The notes beneath the pieces were generated by a model. It did not search any database. It was not told the DNA's origin and saw only the letters and a list, made by a program, of their open reading frames with translations. Below are positions 18,580 to 27,624 of a stretch of 64,000 bases of DNA, piece by piece. This stretch comes from Streptomyces coeruleorubidus (GTDB lineage Bacteria > Actinomycetota > Actinomycetes > Streptomycetales > Streptomycetaceae): the NCBI RefSeq assembly GCF_008705135.1, contig NZ_CP023694.1, positions 3,825,001 through 3,889,000 on the forward strand, written 5' to 3'. How positions within the stretch are numbered: position 1 is the first letter of the stretch; each line of letters opens with the position of its first letter. Made by a program: the position numbers and the translations under genes.

Positions 18580-19539
18580 ATGCGCATTGTGGTTCTGGCA
18601 GGCGGCATCGGTGGTGCCCGGTTCCTGCGTGGTCTGAAGCGGGCCGTGCCGGACGCGGACATCACGGTCATCGGCAACACCGGGGACGACATCCACCTCT
18701 TCGGGCTGAAGGTCTGCCCGGACCTCGACACGGTGATGTACACGCTCGGCGGCGGCATCAACGAGGAGCAGGGCTGGGGGCGCGCCGACGAGACCTTCCA
18801 CCTCAAGGAGGAGCTCGCGGCGTACGGCGTCGGGCCCGAGTGGTTCGGCCTCGGCGACCGGGACTTCGCCACGCACATCGTGCGGACGCAGATGATCGGC
18901 GCGGGATACCCGCTGAGCGCGGTGACCCAGGCGCTGTGCGACCGCTGGGAGCCGGGCGTGCGGCTGATCCCGATGTCCGACGACCGCGTCGAGACGCACG
19001 TGGCCGTCGAGATCGACGGCGAGCGCAAGGCGATCCACTTCCAGGAGTACTGGGTGCGGCTGCGCGCCTCGGTGCCCGCGGAGGCGATCGTGCCGGTGGG
19101 TGCCGACCAGGCGAAGCCGGCGCCGGGGGTGCTGGAGGCGATCGCCGAGGCGGACGTGATCCTCTTCCCGCCGTCCAACCCGGTCGTGTCGATCGGCACG
19201 ATCCTCGCCGTGCCCGGCATCCGGGAGGCCATCGCCGACGCCGGAGTGCCGGTGGTCGGCCTGTCCCCCATCGTCGGTGACGCGCCCGTGCGGGGCATGG
19301 CCGACAAGGTGCTCGCCGCTGTGGGCGTCGAGTCGACCGCGCCGGCGGTGGCCGAGCACTACGGCTCGGGCCTGCTGGACGGCTGGCTCGTCGACACGGT
19401 GGACGCCGGCGCGGTGGAGCGGGTCGAGGCGGCCGGGATCCGCTGCCGGGCCGTGCCGCTGATGATGACCGACACCGACGCGACCGCGCGGATGGCGCGG
19501 GAGGCCCTGACACTGGCGGAGGAGGTGCGGGGAGCTTGA
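18580..19539 (+). CDS. cofD: 2-phospho-L-lactate transferase (F420 biosynthesis)
   Basis: Joins the phospholactyl (or phosphoenolpyruvyl) moiety of an activated guanosine donor to the deazaflavin FO to give (dehydro-)F420-0; called FbiA in actinobacteria. The 319-residue protein begins with the nucleotide-binding [20 protein letters not shown] and contains [19 protein letters not shown] and [14 protein letters not shown], all typical of CofD. The ATG at 18580 lacks a good ribosome site. The stop overlaps the next start by 4 nt (TTGA), coupling it to cofE, so both F420 enzymes are made together. Confidence 0.95.
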   Translation: MRIVVLAGGIGGARFLRGLKRAVPDADITVIGNTGDDIHLFGLKVCPDLDTVMYTLGGGINEEQGWGRADETFHLKEELAAYGVGPEWFGLGDRDFATHIVRTQMIGAGYPLSAVTQALCDRWEPGVRLIPMSDDRVETHVAVEIDGERKAIHFQEYWVRLRASVPAEAIVPVGADQAKPAPGVLEAIAEADVILFPPSNPVVSIGTILAVPGIREAIADAGVPVVGLSPIVGDAPVRGMADKVLAAVGVESTAPAVAEHYGSGLLDGWLVDTVDAGAVERVEAAGIRCRAVPLMMTDTDATARMAREALTLAEEVRGA

Positions 19540-20864
19540 GCGGCGAGGCCCCGGAGAACCGGCAGGGCGCCGACGGGTACCGGGTCTGGGCCCTGGGCGG
19601 GCTGCCCGAGGTCGCGGCCGGGGACGACCTGGCCAAGCTGATCGCGGCCGCCGAGCCCGGTCTGGCCGACGGGGACGTAGTGCTGGTCACGTCGAAGATC
19701 GTGTCCAAGGCGGAGGGCCGGGCCGTCCGGGCGGCCGACCGGGAAGCGGCCATCGACGCCGAGACGGTACGGGTGGTCGCCCGGCGCGGCAGCCTCCGGA
19801 TCGTCGAGAACCGGCAGGGCCTCGTCATGGCCGCGGCCGGGGTCGACGCGTCCAACACCCCGTCCGGGACGGTGCTGTTGCTGCCCGAGGACCCGGACGC
19901 CTCCGCCCGTGCGATCCGCGCCGGACTGCGGGACGTCCTCGGCGTCGACGTCGGTGTCGTCGTCACCGACACGTTCGGGCGGCCCTGGCGCGCGGGGCTC
20001 ACGGACGTCGCGATCGGCGCCGCCGGAGTGCGCGTACTGGACGACCTGCGCGGCGGCACTGACGCGCACGGCAACCCGCTCAGCGCCACCGTCGTCGCCA
20101 CGGCCGACGAACTCGCCGCGGCCGGCGACCTCGTCAAGGGCAAGGCGGCCGGGCTCCCCGTCGCCGTGGTGCGCGGCCTGCCGCACCTGCTGGCGCGGGA
20201 CGACGGAGAGGGAGCGCGGGCCATGGTGCGCGGCGCGCGCGACGACATGTTCCGGCTCGGTACGTCGGAGGCGGTACGGCTGGCGGTGACCCAGCGGCGC
20301 ACGGTCCGGGCCTTCACGGACGAGCCCGTCGACCCCGGAGCGGTACGGCGGGCGGTGGCCGCGGCGGTGACGGCGCCGGCGCCGCACCACACCACCCCGT
20401 GGCGATTCGTGCTGCTGGAGTCGGAGGAGTCGCGGACGCGGCTGCTCGACGCCATGCGGGACGCCTGGATCGCCGATCTGCGGCGGGACGGCAAGACGGA
20501 GGAGTCCATCGCCAAGCGGGTGCGGCGGGGGGACGTGCTGCGGAACGCGCCGTACCTCGCCGTCCCCTGTCTGGTCATGGACGGCTCGCACACCTACGGC
20601 GACGCGCGGCGCGACGGGGCCGAGCGGGAGATGTTCGTGGTCGCCACCGGCGCCGGCGTGCAGAACTTCCTGGTCGCGCTGGCCGGGGAGCGGCTGGGGT
20701 CGGCGTGGGTGTCCTCGACGATGTTCTGCCGGGACGTGGTCCGCGAGGTGCTGGGGCTGCCGGCGGACTGGGATCCGATGGGCGCGGTGGCGGTCGGGCA
20801 TCCGGCGGAGGAGCCGCGGGCGCGGCCGGAGCGGGACGCGGGGGCTTTCATCGAGGTGCGGTGA
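19536..20864 (+). CDS. cofE: coenzyme F420-0:L-glutamate ligase fused to FMN reductase domain (FbiB type)
   Basis: A 442-residue two-domain protein. The N-terminal half (to about 245) is the CofE GTP-dependent gamma-glutamyl ligase, with [16 protein letters not shown] and [20 protein letters not shown]. The C-terminal half (about 250-430) is a nitroreductase-fold FMN domain ([31 protein letters not shown]-like segment), which in mycobacterial FbiB reduces dehydro-F420-0. The TTG start overlaps the cofD stop, and a GGGGAGC lies just upstream. Actinobacterial fusion architecture, full length. Confidence 0.94.
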   Translation: MSGEAPENRQGADGYRVWALGGLPEVAAGDDLAKLIAAAEPGLADGDVVLVTSKIVSKAEGRAVRAADREAAIDAETVRVVARRGSLRIVENRQGLVMAAAGVDASNTPSGTVLLLPEDPDASARAIRAGLRDVLGVDVGVVVTDTFGRPWRAGLTDVAIGAAGVRVLDDLRGGTDAHGNPLSATVVATADELAAAGDLVKGKAAGLPVAVVRGLPHLLARDDGEGARAMVRGARDDMFRLGTSEAVRLAVTQRRTVRAFTDEPVDPGAVRRAVAAAVTAPAPHHTTPWRFVLLESEESRTRLLDAMRDAWIADLRRDGKTEESIAKRVRRGDVLRNAPYLAVPCLVMDGSHTYGDARRDGAEREMFVVATGAGVQNFLVALAGERLGSAWVSSTMFCRDVVREVLGLPADWDPMGAVAVGHPAEEPRARPERDAGAFIEVR

Positions 20865-20912
20865 CCGGCGGCGGTCGGCGCTTACGCTCTTAGCGCTGCT
20901 CCTCTTTTCTCG

Positions 20913-20968
20913 CCTCTCGTGTCTCCCCTCTCGTGTCTCCCCTCTCGTACATCGTCCTCTCGTATCCC
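20913..20968. repeat. 14-bp pyrimidine-rich tandem repeat
   Basis: CCTCTCGTGTCTCC occurs exactly twice (20913-20926, 20927-20940), followed by two decayed units to 20968. It fills most of the gap before the DNA glycosylase gene. Confidence 0.75.
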
Positions 20969-20981
20969 AGGGACTTCGCTC

Positions 20982-21983
20982 ATGGCAGGACGGTTCGCTC
21001 CGCGGCCCACGCGCACGACCGTGCGCGGCGGGCAGGTCGGCGTCGCCGGTGGCGTGCCGCGGCAGGCCGCCGGCCCGGGGCGGGTGCGCGACTGGGTGCC
21101 GGACGGGCCGCTGGATCTCGGTCTGGTGCTCGGGCCGCTGCGGCGCGGGCCGGGTGATCCGACGTTCCGGGCGATGCCGGACGGCTCCGTGTGGCGGGCC
21201 TGTCGTACGCCCGCCGGGCCCGGGACGCTACGGGTCTGCGCGTACGGCGGTGGCGTGCGCGGCCAGGCCTGGGGGCCCGGGGCGGAGTGGCTGCTGGACC
21301 GGTTGCCGGAGCTGCTCGGGGCCGCCGATGATCCGTCCGCGTTCGTGCCCCGGCACCGGCTGGTGGCGCTGGCCCGGCACCGGCGGCCGGGGTTGCGGCT
21401 GACGCGGAGCGGGCTGGTGCTGGAGTCGCTGATTCCGTCGATTCTGGAGCAGAAGGTCACGACCGATGAGGCGTATCGGGCGTGGCGGTTGCTGGTGCGG
21501 AAGTTCGGGGAGCCGGCGCCGGGGCCCGCGCCCGGGCGGATGTATGTGATGCCGGAGCCTCGCGCGTGGGCGCTGATTCCGTCGTGGGAGTGGCATCGGG
21601 CCGGGGTCGACAACAAGCGGGCGTCGACGATTCTGCGTGCGGTGCGGGTGGCCGGGCGGTTGGAGGAGGCGGCCGGGATGGAGCCGGGGGTGGCTCGGGC
21701 GCGGCTTGAGGTGGTGCCCGGTGTTGGGCCGTGGACCTCGGCGGAGACGGTGCAGCGCAGTCATGGGGCGCCGGATGAGGTGACCGTGGGGGATCTGCAT
21801 CTGCCCGGGATCGTGGGGTGGGCGTTGGCCGGGGACCGGGATGCGGATGACTCGGTGATGCTGGAGTTGCTGGAGCCGTATGCGGGGCAGCGGCATCGGG
21901 CGGCTCGGTTGATTCTGCTGAGTGGAAGGGTGCCGGGGCGTCGGGCGCCGAAGATGCCGCGGTGGGATATCGGGAGGTTGTGA
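20982..21983 (+). CDS. DNA-3-methyladenine glycosylase II-like (HhH-GPD) protein
   Basis: A base-excision repair glycosylase of the AlkA type, predicted to remove alkylated bases from DNA. About 333 residues; the N-terminal part is the actinobacterial variant, and the C-terminal half carries SILEQKVTTDEAYRAWRLL, the helix-hairpin-helix VVPGVGPWTSAETVQR and the catalytic-Asp segment VTVGDLHLPGIVGWAL. The ATG at 20982 follows AGGGA; an in-frame upstream ATG at 20919 lies inside the tandem repeat and is less likely. Stands alone on the plus strand after cofE. Confidence 0.88.
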   Translation: MAGRFAPRPTRTTVRGGQVGVAGGVPRQAAGPGRVRDWVPDGPLDLGLVLGPLRRGPGDPTFRAMPDGSVWRACRTPAGPGTLRVCAYGGGVRGQAWGPGAEWLLDRLPELLGAADDPSAFVPRHRLVALARHRRPGLRLTRSGLVLESLIPSILEQKVTTDEAYRAWRLLVRKFGEPAPGPAPGRMYVMPEPRAWALIPSWEWHRAGVDNKRASTILRAVRVAGRLEEAAGMEPGVARARLEVVPGVGPWTSAETVQRSHGAPDEVTVGDLHLPGIVGWALAGDRDADDSVMLELLEPYAGQRHRAARLILLSGRVPGRRAPKMPRWDIGRL

Positions 21984-22011
21984 GCCGACCCGGGTTTCCG
22001 GTGCTGCGGCG

Positions 22012-22209
22012 TTGGCGCTGAGGCCGGGTGGGTCCGCAGCCCGGCGGAACGGGGTGCCGCTGCGCCCACCCGTGCCGCCCCAAGCGGCACGACTGCCCGC
22101 AGCGGCGGCCGGCGGCCGCCAAGCCGAGGGAGTTGCCCTACCCGGCGCCACGGAATGCCGCCGCCCACCCTCCCCCATCGCCCCAGCGGCACGACTGCCC
22201 GCAGCGGCG
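22012..22209. repeat. intergenic palindromic repeat cluster (copies 1 and 2)
   Basis: A unit of about 92 bp (22012-22103) ends in GTGCCGC-CCCAA-GCGGCAC, a 7-bp hairpin, plus GACTGCCCGCAGC. A partial second copy of the hairpin end lies at 22179-22209. The same unit recurs at 25881-25974. Lying between two convergent genes, the hairpins may also end transcription. Confidence 0.8.
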
Positions 22210-22218
22210 GCCTGGGCG

Positions 22219-23301
22219 CTATCGGTCCGAAGAGAAGCGGACCGCTCCCGCTGGGATCTGGGCGTCGCACCAGATGCGGGCGCCGTCGCGGAGTTCGTTG
22301 TCGGGGCCGATGATCGCGCCGTCGCCTATGACCGTGCCGGTGAGGACGGAGCGTTCGCCGACGCGGGCCCGGGTGCCTATGAGGGAGTCGGTGATGACCG
22401 CGCCGGGTTCGATCACGGCGCCCGGAAGGATCGTGCTGCCGAAGACGCGCGCGCCCTCCGCCACGAAGGCGCCCTCGCCGACCACCGTGCCGCCGGACAG
22501 CTTCGCGTCGGCCGCGACCGTCGCCGTCGGCAGGACCAGGCGGTCGCCGCAGCGGCCGGGGACCGCCGGGGACGGGGCCCGGCCCAGGACCAGGTCCGCC
22601 GAGCCCCGGACGAACGCCGCCGGTGTGCCCAGGTCCAGCCAGTACGTCGAGTCGACCATGCCCTGGAGGTGGGCCCCGGCGGTCAACAGTTCCGGAAACG
22701 TCTCGCGCTCCACCGACACCGGCCGGCCCAGCGGGATCGTGTCGATGACCGAGCGCCGGAAGACGTACGCCCCCGCGTTGATCTGGTCGGTGACGATCTC
22801 CTCGGGCGTCTGCGGCTTCTCCAGGAACGCCAGGACCCTGCCCGTGTCGTCCGTGGGGACGAGGCCGTAGGCGCGCGGGTCCGTGACCTTGGTGAGGTGC
22901 AGGGAGACGTCCGCGCCCGTGGTCTCGTGGGTGTCGACCAGGGCCCGGATGTCGAGGCCCGTCAGGATGTCGCCGTTGAAGATGAGGACCGGGTCGTCGG
23001 GGCCCGAGTGCAGCCGGGAGGCGACGTTGCGGATGGCGCCTCCCGTGCCCAGGGGCTCCTCCTCCGTCACGTATTCGAGGTGCAGTCCCAGCGCGGAACC
23101 GTCATCGAAGTACGGCTCGAAGACCTCGGCCAGATAGGACGTGGCCAGGACGATGTGCTCGACACCCGCCGCTCTCGCTCTCGCCAGTTGGTGCGTGAGG
23201 AAGGGCACCCCGGCCGCCGGCACCATGGGCTTGGGCGTGTGCACCGTGAGCGGGCGCAGCCGGGTGCCCTTGCCGCCGACCAGGAGGATCGCTTCTGTCA
23301 C
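22219..23301 (-). CDS. manC: mannose-1-phosphate guanylyltransferase (GDP-mannose pyrophosphorylase)
   Basis: Makes GDP-mannose from mannose-1-phosphate and GTP. The 360-residue protein starts ILLVGGKGTRLRPLTVHTPK, the nucleotidyltransferase signature. It has FNGDILTGLD as the metal-binding segment and FLEKPQTPEEIVTDQINAGA, and from about residue 250 a left-handed beta-helix of hexapeptide repeats (VVGEGAFVAEGARVFGSTIL), as in actinobacterial GDP-Man and related sugar-nucleotide pyrophosphorylases. With manA and manB in the same window the GDP-mannose route is complete. Sugar specificity rests on family resemblance and context. Confidence 0.88.
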   Translation of the reverse strand: MTEAILLVGGKGTRLRPLTVHTPKPMVPAAGVPFLTHQLARARAAGVEHIVLATSYLAEVFEPYFDDGSALGLHLEYVTEEEPLGTGGAIRNVASRLHSGPDDPVLIFNGDILTGLDIRALVDTHETTGADVSLHLTKVTDPRAYGLVPTDDTGRVLAFLEKPQTPEEIVTDQINAGAYVFRRSVIDTIPLGRPVSVERETFPELLTAGAHLQGMVDSTYWLDLGTPAAFVRGSADLVLGRAPSPAVPGRCGDRLVLPTATVAADAKLSGGTVVGEGAFVAEGARVFGSTILPGAVIEPGAVITDSLIGTRARVGERSVLTGTVIGDGAIIGPDNELRDGARIWCDAQIPAGAVRFSSDR

Positions 23302-23435
23302 GTGTCGTCTCTGCTTCCTGCCGGGACCGGCCGAACTGTCTTTCGGCCGGTCAGTGTATGCAGACCGTTCCGTGGCGCCTTCGCTGGCCGTGCGGCATTC
23401 CGCCCGCTGCCCCCCGATGGCGGTGAACGTGATTC

Positions 23436-24953
23436 TCAGCGGCCCTGGTACCGGGCCGCGTTGGAGCGGGCCGAGCCGAGCTTGCCGTAGAGCTTGCGTC
23501 CCGGGCAGGACGTCCTGAATCCGTCCCGGTGACCGGAGATCACGTTCAGTCGTACCTTCTTACCTTTTCGGTGGAGATTGCTGCCAGCCGACTTCAGGTA
23601 TGTCTTCCCCCGCGGATTCATCCCGTACAGGCCCAGCTTCCACGCCGTGAGCCGGGCGATGGCCTTGACTGCGGCGGACGACGGCTTCTTGGCGCCGTAC
23701 GACCCGAGGACGGCGATCCCCATGCTGTTGTTGTTGAAACCAAGAGTGTGGGCACCGAGGACCGGCCTGGACACGCCCCCGGCGCGGCCCTCGTAGATCT
23801 TTCCGCACTTGTCGATGACGAAGTTGTAGCCGATGTCCCGCCAGCCCATGCTCTTGACGTGGTAGCGGTAGATACTGCGGATGAGTGACGGGACCTGCGA
23901 GCAGCGGTAGTTGTTGCCGGAAGCCGTGTGGTGCACGAAGGCCGCCTTGACCTTCTTGGTGTACCGGAAGCCCCGCTCCCGCAGCCCCTCGTTCGCGCCC
24001 CAGCCACGCCGCGTGACGATGCGCGGGCGCGGACCGACGTACGGCCTCGCCTGCTGCTGCTCCGTCAGCTCTCCGGCGTTGAGGGCGAGGAACTCCTGCT
24101 CTGTCTCCGCGCTGTTCAGCGCCGGGATCTCGGTGGCGTCGAGGGGAGCCAGGTCGGCGTTGACGACGGAGGCCTCTGCGGCGGCGGAGGCCCCGGCTGC
24201 GGCGGAGGCCTCGGCGGCGGAGGCCCCGGCTGCGGCGGAGGTCTCGGCGAGGTCGGCGGTGCGGGGGCCGTCCGCGGAGGCGCCGTGCGGCGGGGCGTCA
24301 TCGCCCGGGTCGACGAGTTCGAGGCGGAGGCCGTAGGGGAGCGGCGGGGCGGCGGCCAGATTGCGGATGCCCGTGCCGTGGTGCGCGGAGGCGGCTTCCG
24401 CCTTCTCGGGTTGGGAGCGGACCCGGAGTTCCACGCCGTCGGAGTCCCCCACCCACAGCGGTGCGGTGGCGCCGCGGACGCGGCCCGACGTGCTCTCCGG
24501 GGTCCCCCGGTCGGCCGCGTGGTCGGCGTTGTGCGTCTCGACGTCCTGCCAGCCCGACCAGGTGCCGGTGTCGGCGGCTCGGGTACGGACCTGGACGCGG
24601 CCGTGCAGTTCGGCTTCGGGGTCGTCCCAGACGACGCCGAGGAGGGAGAAGTGGCGTACGGGACGGCGGGTCACGCCCTGCTCGTGGGCATCGGGGGCGG
24701 TGGGGGTGGCGCGGTTGCGGGAGAGGGGTTCGAGAGGGAGGGACTGGGTGCTGCCGGGGGCGTACGGCTCGGCCGCGCGCCGGCCGGCCATGGTCGTGTC
24801 CGGTGTCCCCGCGCGGGGCGCGGGTCTCGCGGCCGTGGCCGCTTCCGTGGCCGGCACCGGTCTCGCCGTGGTCGCGACGGCGGGCGGAGTGAGGGGAAGG
24901 GCCAGAGCGGCCGCACAGGTGACACCGATCGAAGAAACGAGAAATCCACGCAT
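23436..24953 (-). CDS. secreted peptidoglycan recognition (PGRP) N-acetylmuramoyl-L-alanine amidase
   Basis: An exported zinc amidase that cuts the bond between MurNAc and the peptide stem. About 505 residues: a signal peptide (MRGFLVSSIGVTCAAALALP), a long linker and beta-rich region, an Ala/Glu/Ser repeat tract (24166-24255) and a C-terminal amidase-2 domain. The latter contains RRGWGANEGLRERG, FVHHTASGNNY (zinc His), HVKSMGWRDIGYNFVIDKCG and the C-terminal zinc site SGHRDGFRTSCPG. The start at 24953 follows GGGGG; another in-frame ATG at 24971 with AGGA only 2 nt away is possible. It probably trims the wall built by neighbouring genes. Confidence 0.88.
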   Translation of the reverse strand: MRGFLVSSIGVTCAAALALPLTPPAVATTARPVPATEAATAARPAPRAGTPDTTMAGRRAAEPYAPGSTQSLPLEPLSRNRATPTAPDAHEQGVTRRPVRHFSLLGVVWDDPEAELHGRVQVRTRAADTGTWSGWQDVETHNADHAADRGTPESTSGRVRGATAPLWVGDSDGVELRVRSQPEKAEAASAHHGTGIRNLAAAPPLPYGLRLELVDPGDDAPPHGASADGPRTADLAETSAAAGASAAEASAAAGASAAAEASVVNADLAPLDATEIPALNSAETEQEFLALNAGELTEQQQARPYVGPRPRIVTRRGWGANEGLRERGFRYTKKVKAAFVHHTASGNNYRCSQVPSLIRSIYRYHVKSMGWRDIGYNFVIDKCGKIYEGRAGGVSRPVLGAHTLGFNNNSMGIAVLGSYGAKKPSSAAVKAIARLTAWKLGLYGMNPRGKTYLKSAGSNLHRKGKKVRLNVISGHRDGFRTSCPGRKLYGKLGSARSNAARYQGR

Positions 24954-25103
24954 GCCCCCGATCTTTGACATAGTCCTATAAGTCTGTCTATTTGGGACTT
25001 GACGGACCGTCGGCCGTGGTTCGGCCGAACCGGTGGCGGATTCACGGCGGGGCGGTGGCCCGGCCGTTGGGTGGAGGCTTGGGTGCCGCGTACGCTTGAG
25101 CGG

Positions 25104-25859
25104 GTGAACGCCACCGATCGCACCCCTGCCGACCTGCTGAATTCCGCGCTCGCCGCGGATCCGGGACGCCCCCTGGTGACCTTCTACGACGACGCCACGG
25201 GCGAACGTGTCGAACTGTCCGTGGCCACCTTCGCCAATTGGGTGGCCAAGACCGCCAACCTCCTCCAGGACGAGCTGTCCGTCGAGCCCGGGGACCGGGT
25301 GACACTGTTGCTGCCCGCGCACTGGCAGACGGCCGTGTGGCTGCTGGCGTGTTCGTCGGTGGGAGTCGTCGCGGACGTCGCCGGGGATGCGCGGGCGGCC
25401 GATGTCGTGGTGAGCGGCCCGGACGGGCTGGAGGCGGCGCGGGCGTGTTCCGGGGCGCGGGTCGCGATGGCGCTGCGGCCGCTCGGGGGGCGGTTTCCGC
25501 AGGTGCCCGAGGGGTTTGTCGACTACGCGGTGGAGGTGCCGGGGCAGGGGGACCGGTTCGTGCCGTATGCGCCGGTGGATCCGGACGAGCCTGCGCTGAT
25601 CGTGGCGGGGCGGGAGTTCAGCGGGGCGGAGGTCGTCGAGCGGGCCCGGGCGGAGGCGACGGGGCTGGGGTTGACCGGGCCGGGGTCGCGGATTCTGTCG
25701 GGGTTGCCGTACGACACGTGGGAGGGGTTGAACGCGGGGTTGTACGGGCCGTTGGCCACGGGGGGTTCTGTGGTGTTGTGCCGGCATCTGGAGCAAGCGG
25801 GGGACGGAGTGCTGGACAAGCGGGTGGAGAGCGAGCGGGTTACGGTCATTGCCCGGTAG
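25104..25859 (+). CDS. TIGR03089 family protein (truncated AMP-ligase-like)
   Basis: A 251-residue actinobacterial protein resembling the first half of acyl-AMP ligases (LLNSALAADPGRPLVTFYDD, WVAKTANLLQDELSVEPGDR, LPAHWQTAVWLLACSSVG). It has no ATP-binding Ser/Thr-Gly-rich loop or the C-terminal domain, so it is unlikely to activate acids by itself. I recognise it as TIGR03089, a family without a known function that sits near amidase and LCP genes in streptomycetes. The GTG at 25104 follows GAGCGG and fits the family start; the longer frame from 24999 overlaps the divergent promoter region. Confidence 0.8.
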   Translation: MNATDRTPADLLNSALAADPGRPLVTFYDDATGERVELSVATFANWVAKTANLLQDELSVEPGDRVTLLLPAHWQTAVWLLACSSVGVVADVAGDARAADVVVSGPDGLEAARACSGARVAMALRPLGGRFPQVPEGFVDYAVEVPGQGDRFVPYAPVDPDEPALIVAGREFSGAEVVERARAEATGLGLTGPGSRILSGLPYDTWEGLNAGLYGPLATGGSVVLCRHLEQAGDGVLDKRVESERVTVIAR

Positions 25860-26163
25860 GGCGCTTTCGAGCGCCCTGCGTTGGTGCTGAGGGCGGGGCG
25901 ATGCGCAGCCCGGCGCGGCGGGATGCCGCCTCCTTGGGACGGGTGCCGCCCCAAGCGGCACGACTGCCCGCAGCCGAGCGAGACCGGCGGCCGCAGCTCA
26001 GCGGGACCGGCGGCACCAGCTCAGGGGGGCGGGCGGCCGCAGCCAAGGCGAATGCCTCTCCCCCGTTCAGCCCACCCCCACCCCACGCCCACCCCCCATC
26101 CACGCCACAGTCGTAGGAGCAGTGCGCGCGCACGTTCGTACGTCGTGAGGGGTGGTCTCTGTC
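25860..26163. other. intergenic region with palindromic repeat copy 3
   Basis: 304 bp without a gene. Positions 25881-25974 repeat the unit seen at 22012-22103, with the terminal 32 bp identical, and a further GCGGGACCGGCGGC sub-repeat runs to about 26040. The LCP promoter presumably lies in 26050-26150, but no clear -35/-10 pair was seen. Confidence 0.7.
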
Positions 26164-27384
26164 GTGGGCGACACCGGGAGGCTTGGGTCGGGGGCGGGTG
26201 CCTCGGCCAGTGGGCCGGGGCTGGTGCGGCGGCGTCGGCGGCGGTGGGTGCGGATCGGGGCGTTCGGGGTCGCCGGTGTCGTCATCGCGGCCGGCGGGGC
26301 CGGATGGGCCGTGTACGCGAAGCTCAGCGGGAACATCACGCCCGACGAGGCCGCCGCCGCCGAGCTCGCGCGGTACGAGAAGGAGCGGCCGACCTCGCTG
26401 GTCAAGGACGCGCGGAACATCCTGCTGATCGGGTCGGACTCGCGCGAGGGCGACGACAACGCGCGCTACGGGCGTGACTCCGGGACCGAGCGGTCGGACA
26501 CCACGATCCTGCTGCACCTGTCCGCGGGCCGGGACAGCGCCACCGCCGTCTCCCTGCCCCGGGACCTGATGGTGGAACTGCCGGGCTGCCGGCGCCCGGA
26601 CGGCTCGCGCAGCGTGCCGCGGTTCACCATGTTCAACCAGGCCTTCCAGGTGGGCGGTTCCGCCTGCACCATCCGGACCGTCGAGAAGCTCACCGACATC
26701 CGCGTCGATCACCACGTCGTCGTCGACTTCCACGGCTTCAAGGAGATGGTCGACGCCGTCGACGGCGTGGAGGTGTGCCTGCGCGAGCCGATCGACGACC
26801 GGGCCGCCAAGCTGCGGCTCCCCGCCGGACGGGTGACCCTCGACGGCGAGCAGGCGCTCGGCTACGTCCGCGCCCGCAAGACGCTCGGCGACGGCAGCGA
26901 CACGGAGCGCATGGAGCGTCAGCAACGGTTTCTCGGGGCACTCGTCAACAAGGTGCGCAGCAATGACGTCCTGCTGAATCCGGTGAAGCTGTATCCCGTG
27001 CTGGACGCCGCCACGTCATCTCTCACAACCGACCCGGGTCTGGCCAGTCTTCGCGGTTTGTACGAACTCGTGCGCGGGCTGCGCGACATCCCCATGGAAC
27101 GTGTGCAATTCCTGACCGTTCCACGGGAGTCGTACGCGTACGACGCCAATCGCGATCAACTCGTGGAACCCCAGGCGGAGAGGCTGTTCGAGCGGCTGCG
27201 TACGGACACACCCGTGGCGGTGGCCGGGGACGATCCGCGCGGTTCCGCCCCGCCGAGGCCCACCGATTCGCGTGACGGGTCGTACGGGGATTCGTATCCG
27301 GGGCCGTTTGCGAAGCCCGTCGTCACCGTTTCTCCTCCACCGACGTTCCGGGGGAACACGGCAGCCGAGGACACCTGCGAGTAA
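26164..27384 (+). CDS. LCP (LytR-CpsA-Psr) family glycopolymer ligase, single-domain
   Basis: A 406-residue type II membrane protein: an Arg-rich cytosolic start, one helix (IGAFGVAGVVIAAGGAGWAV) and an extracellular LCP domain. The domain has NILLIGSDSREGD, SDTTILLHLSAGRD, VSLPRDLMVELPGC and the late DGEQALGYVRARKTLGDGSD segment with its conserved Arg residues. LCP proteins move polyprenyl-linked wall polymers onto peptidoglycan. The C-terminus is a short Pro/Ser-rich tail without the LytR_C domain seen in the next four genes. GTG 26164 is preferred because GAGGGG lies 11 nt upstream; GTG 26152 is the alternative. Confidence 0.88.
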   Translation: MGDTGRLGSGAGASASGPGLVRRRRRRWVRIGAFGVAGVVIAAGGAGWAVYAKLSGNITPDEAAAAELARYEKERPTSLVKDARNILLIGSDSREGDDNARYGRDSGTERSDTTILLHLSAGRDSATAVSLPRDLMVELPGCRRPDGSRSVPRFTMFNQAFQVGGSACTIRTVEKLTDIRVDHHVVVDFHGFKEMVDAVDGVEVCLREPIDDRAAKLRLPAGRVTLDGEQALGYVRARKTLGDGSDTERMERQQRFLGALVNKVRSNDVLLNPVKLYPVLDAATSSLTTDPGLASLRGLYELVRGLRDIPMERVQFLTVPRESYAYDANRDQLVEPQAERLFERLRTDTPVAVAGDDPRGSAPPRPTDSRDGSYGDSYPGPFAKPVVTVSPPPTFRGNTAAEDTCE

Positions 27385-27432
27385 AGCGGGCACCAACGTA
27401 ACTCCAAGGTAATGAACTCTTCACCCGAGAAA

Positions 27433-27516
27433 TGGGCGAATTGCCCAGGTGTAGGGACGTGGAATTTGTCACCGCCGTCGTTCGGCACTGAACTGGGCGG
27501 TTAGTGTGAGCGATCC
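27433..27516 (+). promoter_or_regulatory. upstream module of LCP pair, copy A
   Basis: Contains the inverted repeat TGGGC-GAATT-GCCCA (27433-27447), then GAATTTGTCA (27462-27471) and AACTGGGCGGTTAGTGTGAG (27491-27510). The same three blocks in the same order and near-equal spacing recur before the second LCP pair at 31134-31220, with unrelated bases between them. That pattern points to regulatory sites. Confidence 0.65.
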
Positions 27517-27572
27517 GGTGCGCCCGGCTCTGAGGACGGTCCTGAGGTCGCGCACTGTGTGACCGAGACCCG

Positions 27573-27595
27573 GGCGCCTTGGAGGGGGAGGCGCC
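27573..27595 (+). promoter_or_regulatory. leader hairpin before LCP gene, copy A
   Basis: GGCGCCT (27573-27579) pairs with AGGCGCC (27589-27595) around a G-rich 9-nt loop. A matching hairpin with altered loop and extended stem precedes the paralogue at 31302. Immediately after it 41 bp are identical in both copies. Confidence 0.6.
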
Positions 27596-27624
27596 GCGTG
27601 CCCCGACGGAGGAAACAGACAACC

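Noticed and set aside
22883-23137. Small plus-strand frames within manC
   Set aside because: They are antisense shadows of a well-defined nucleotidyltransferase gene.
23436-25961. An 841-codon extension of the amidase gene
   Set aside because: The extra N-terminal 330 codons lie opposite the TIGR03089 gene and the repeat region; the signal peptide at 24953 marks the true start.
27385-27624. Possible cyclic-di-AMP (ydaO type) riboswitch before the LCP genes
   Set aside because: Such riboswitches precede wall genes in actinobacteria, but the conserved ydaO motifs are not visible; the conserved parts here are short operator-like blocks and one hairpin.
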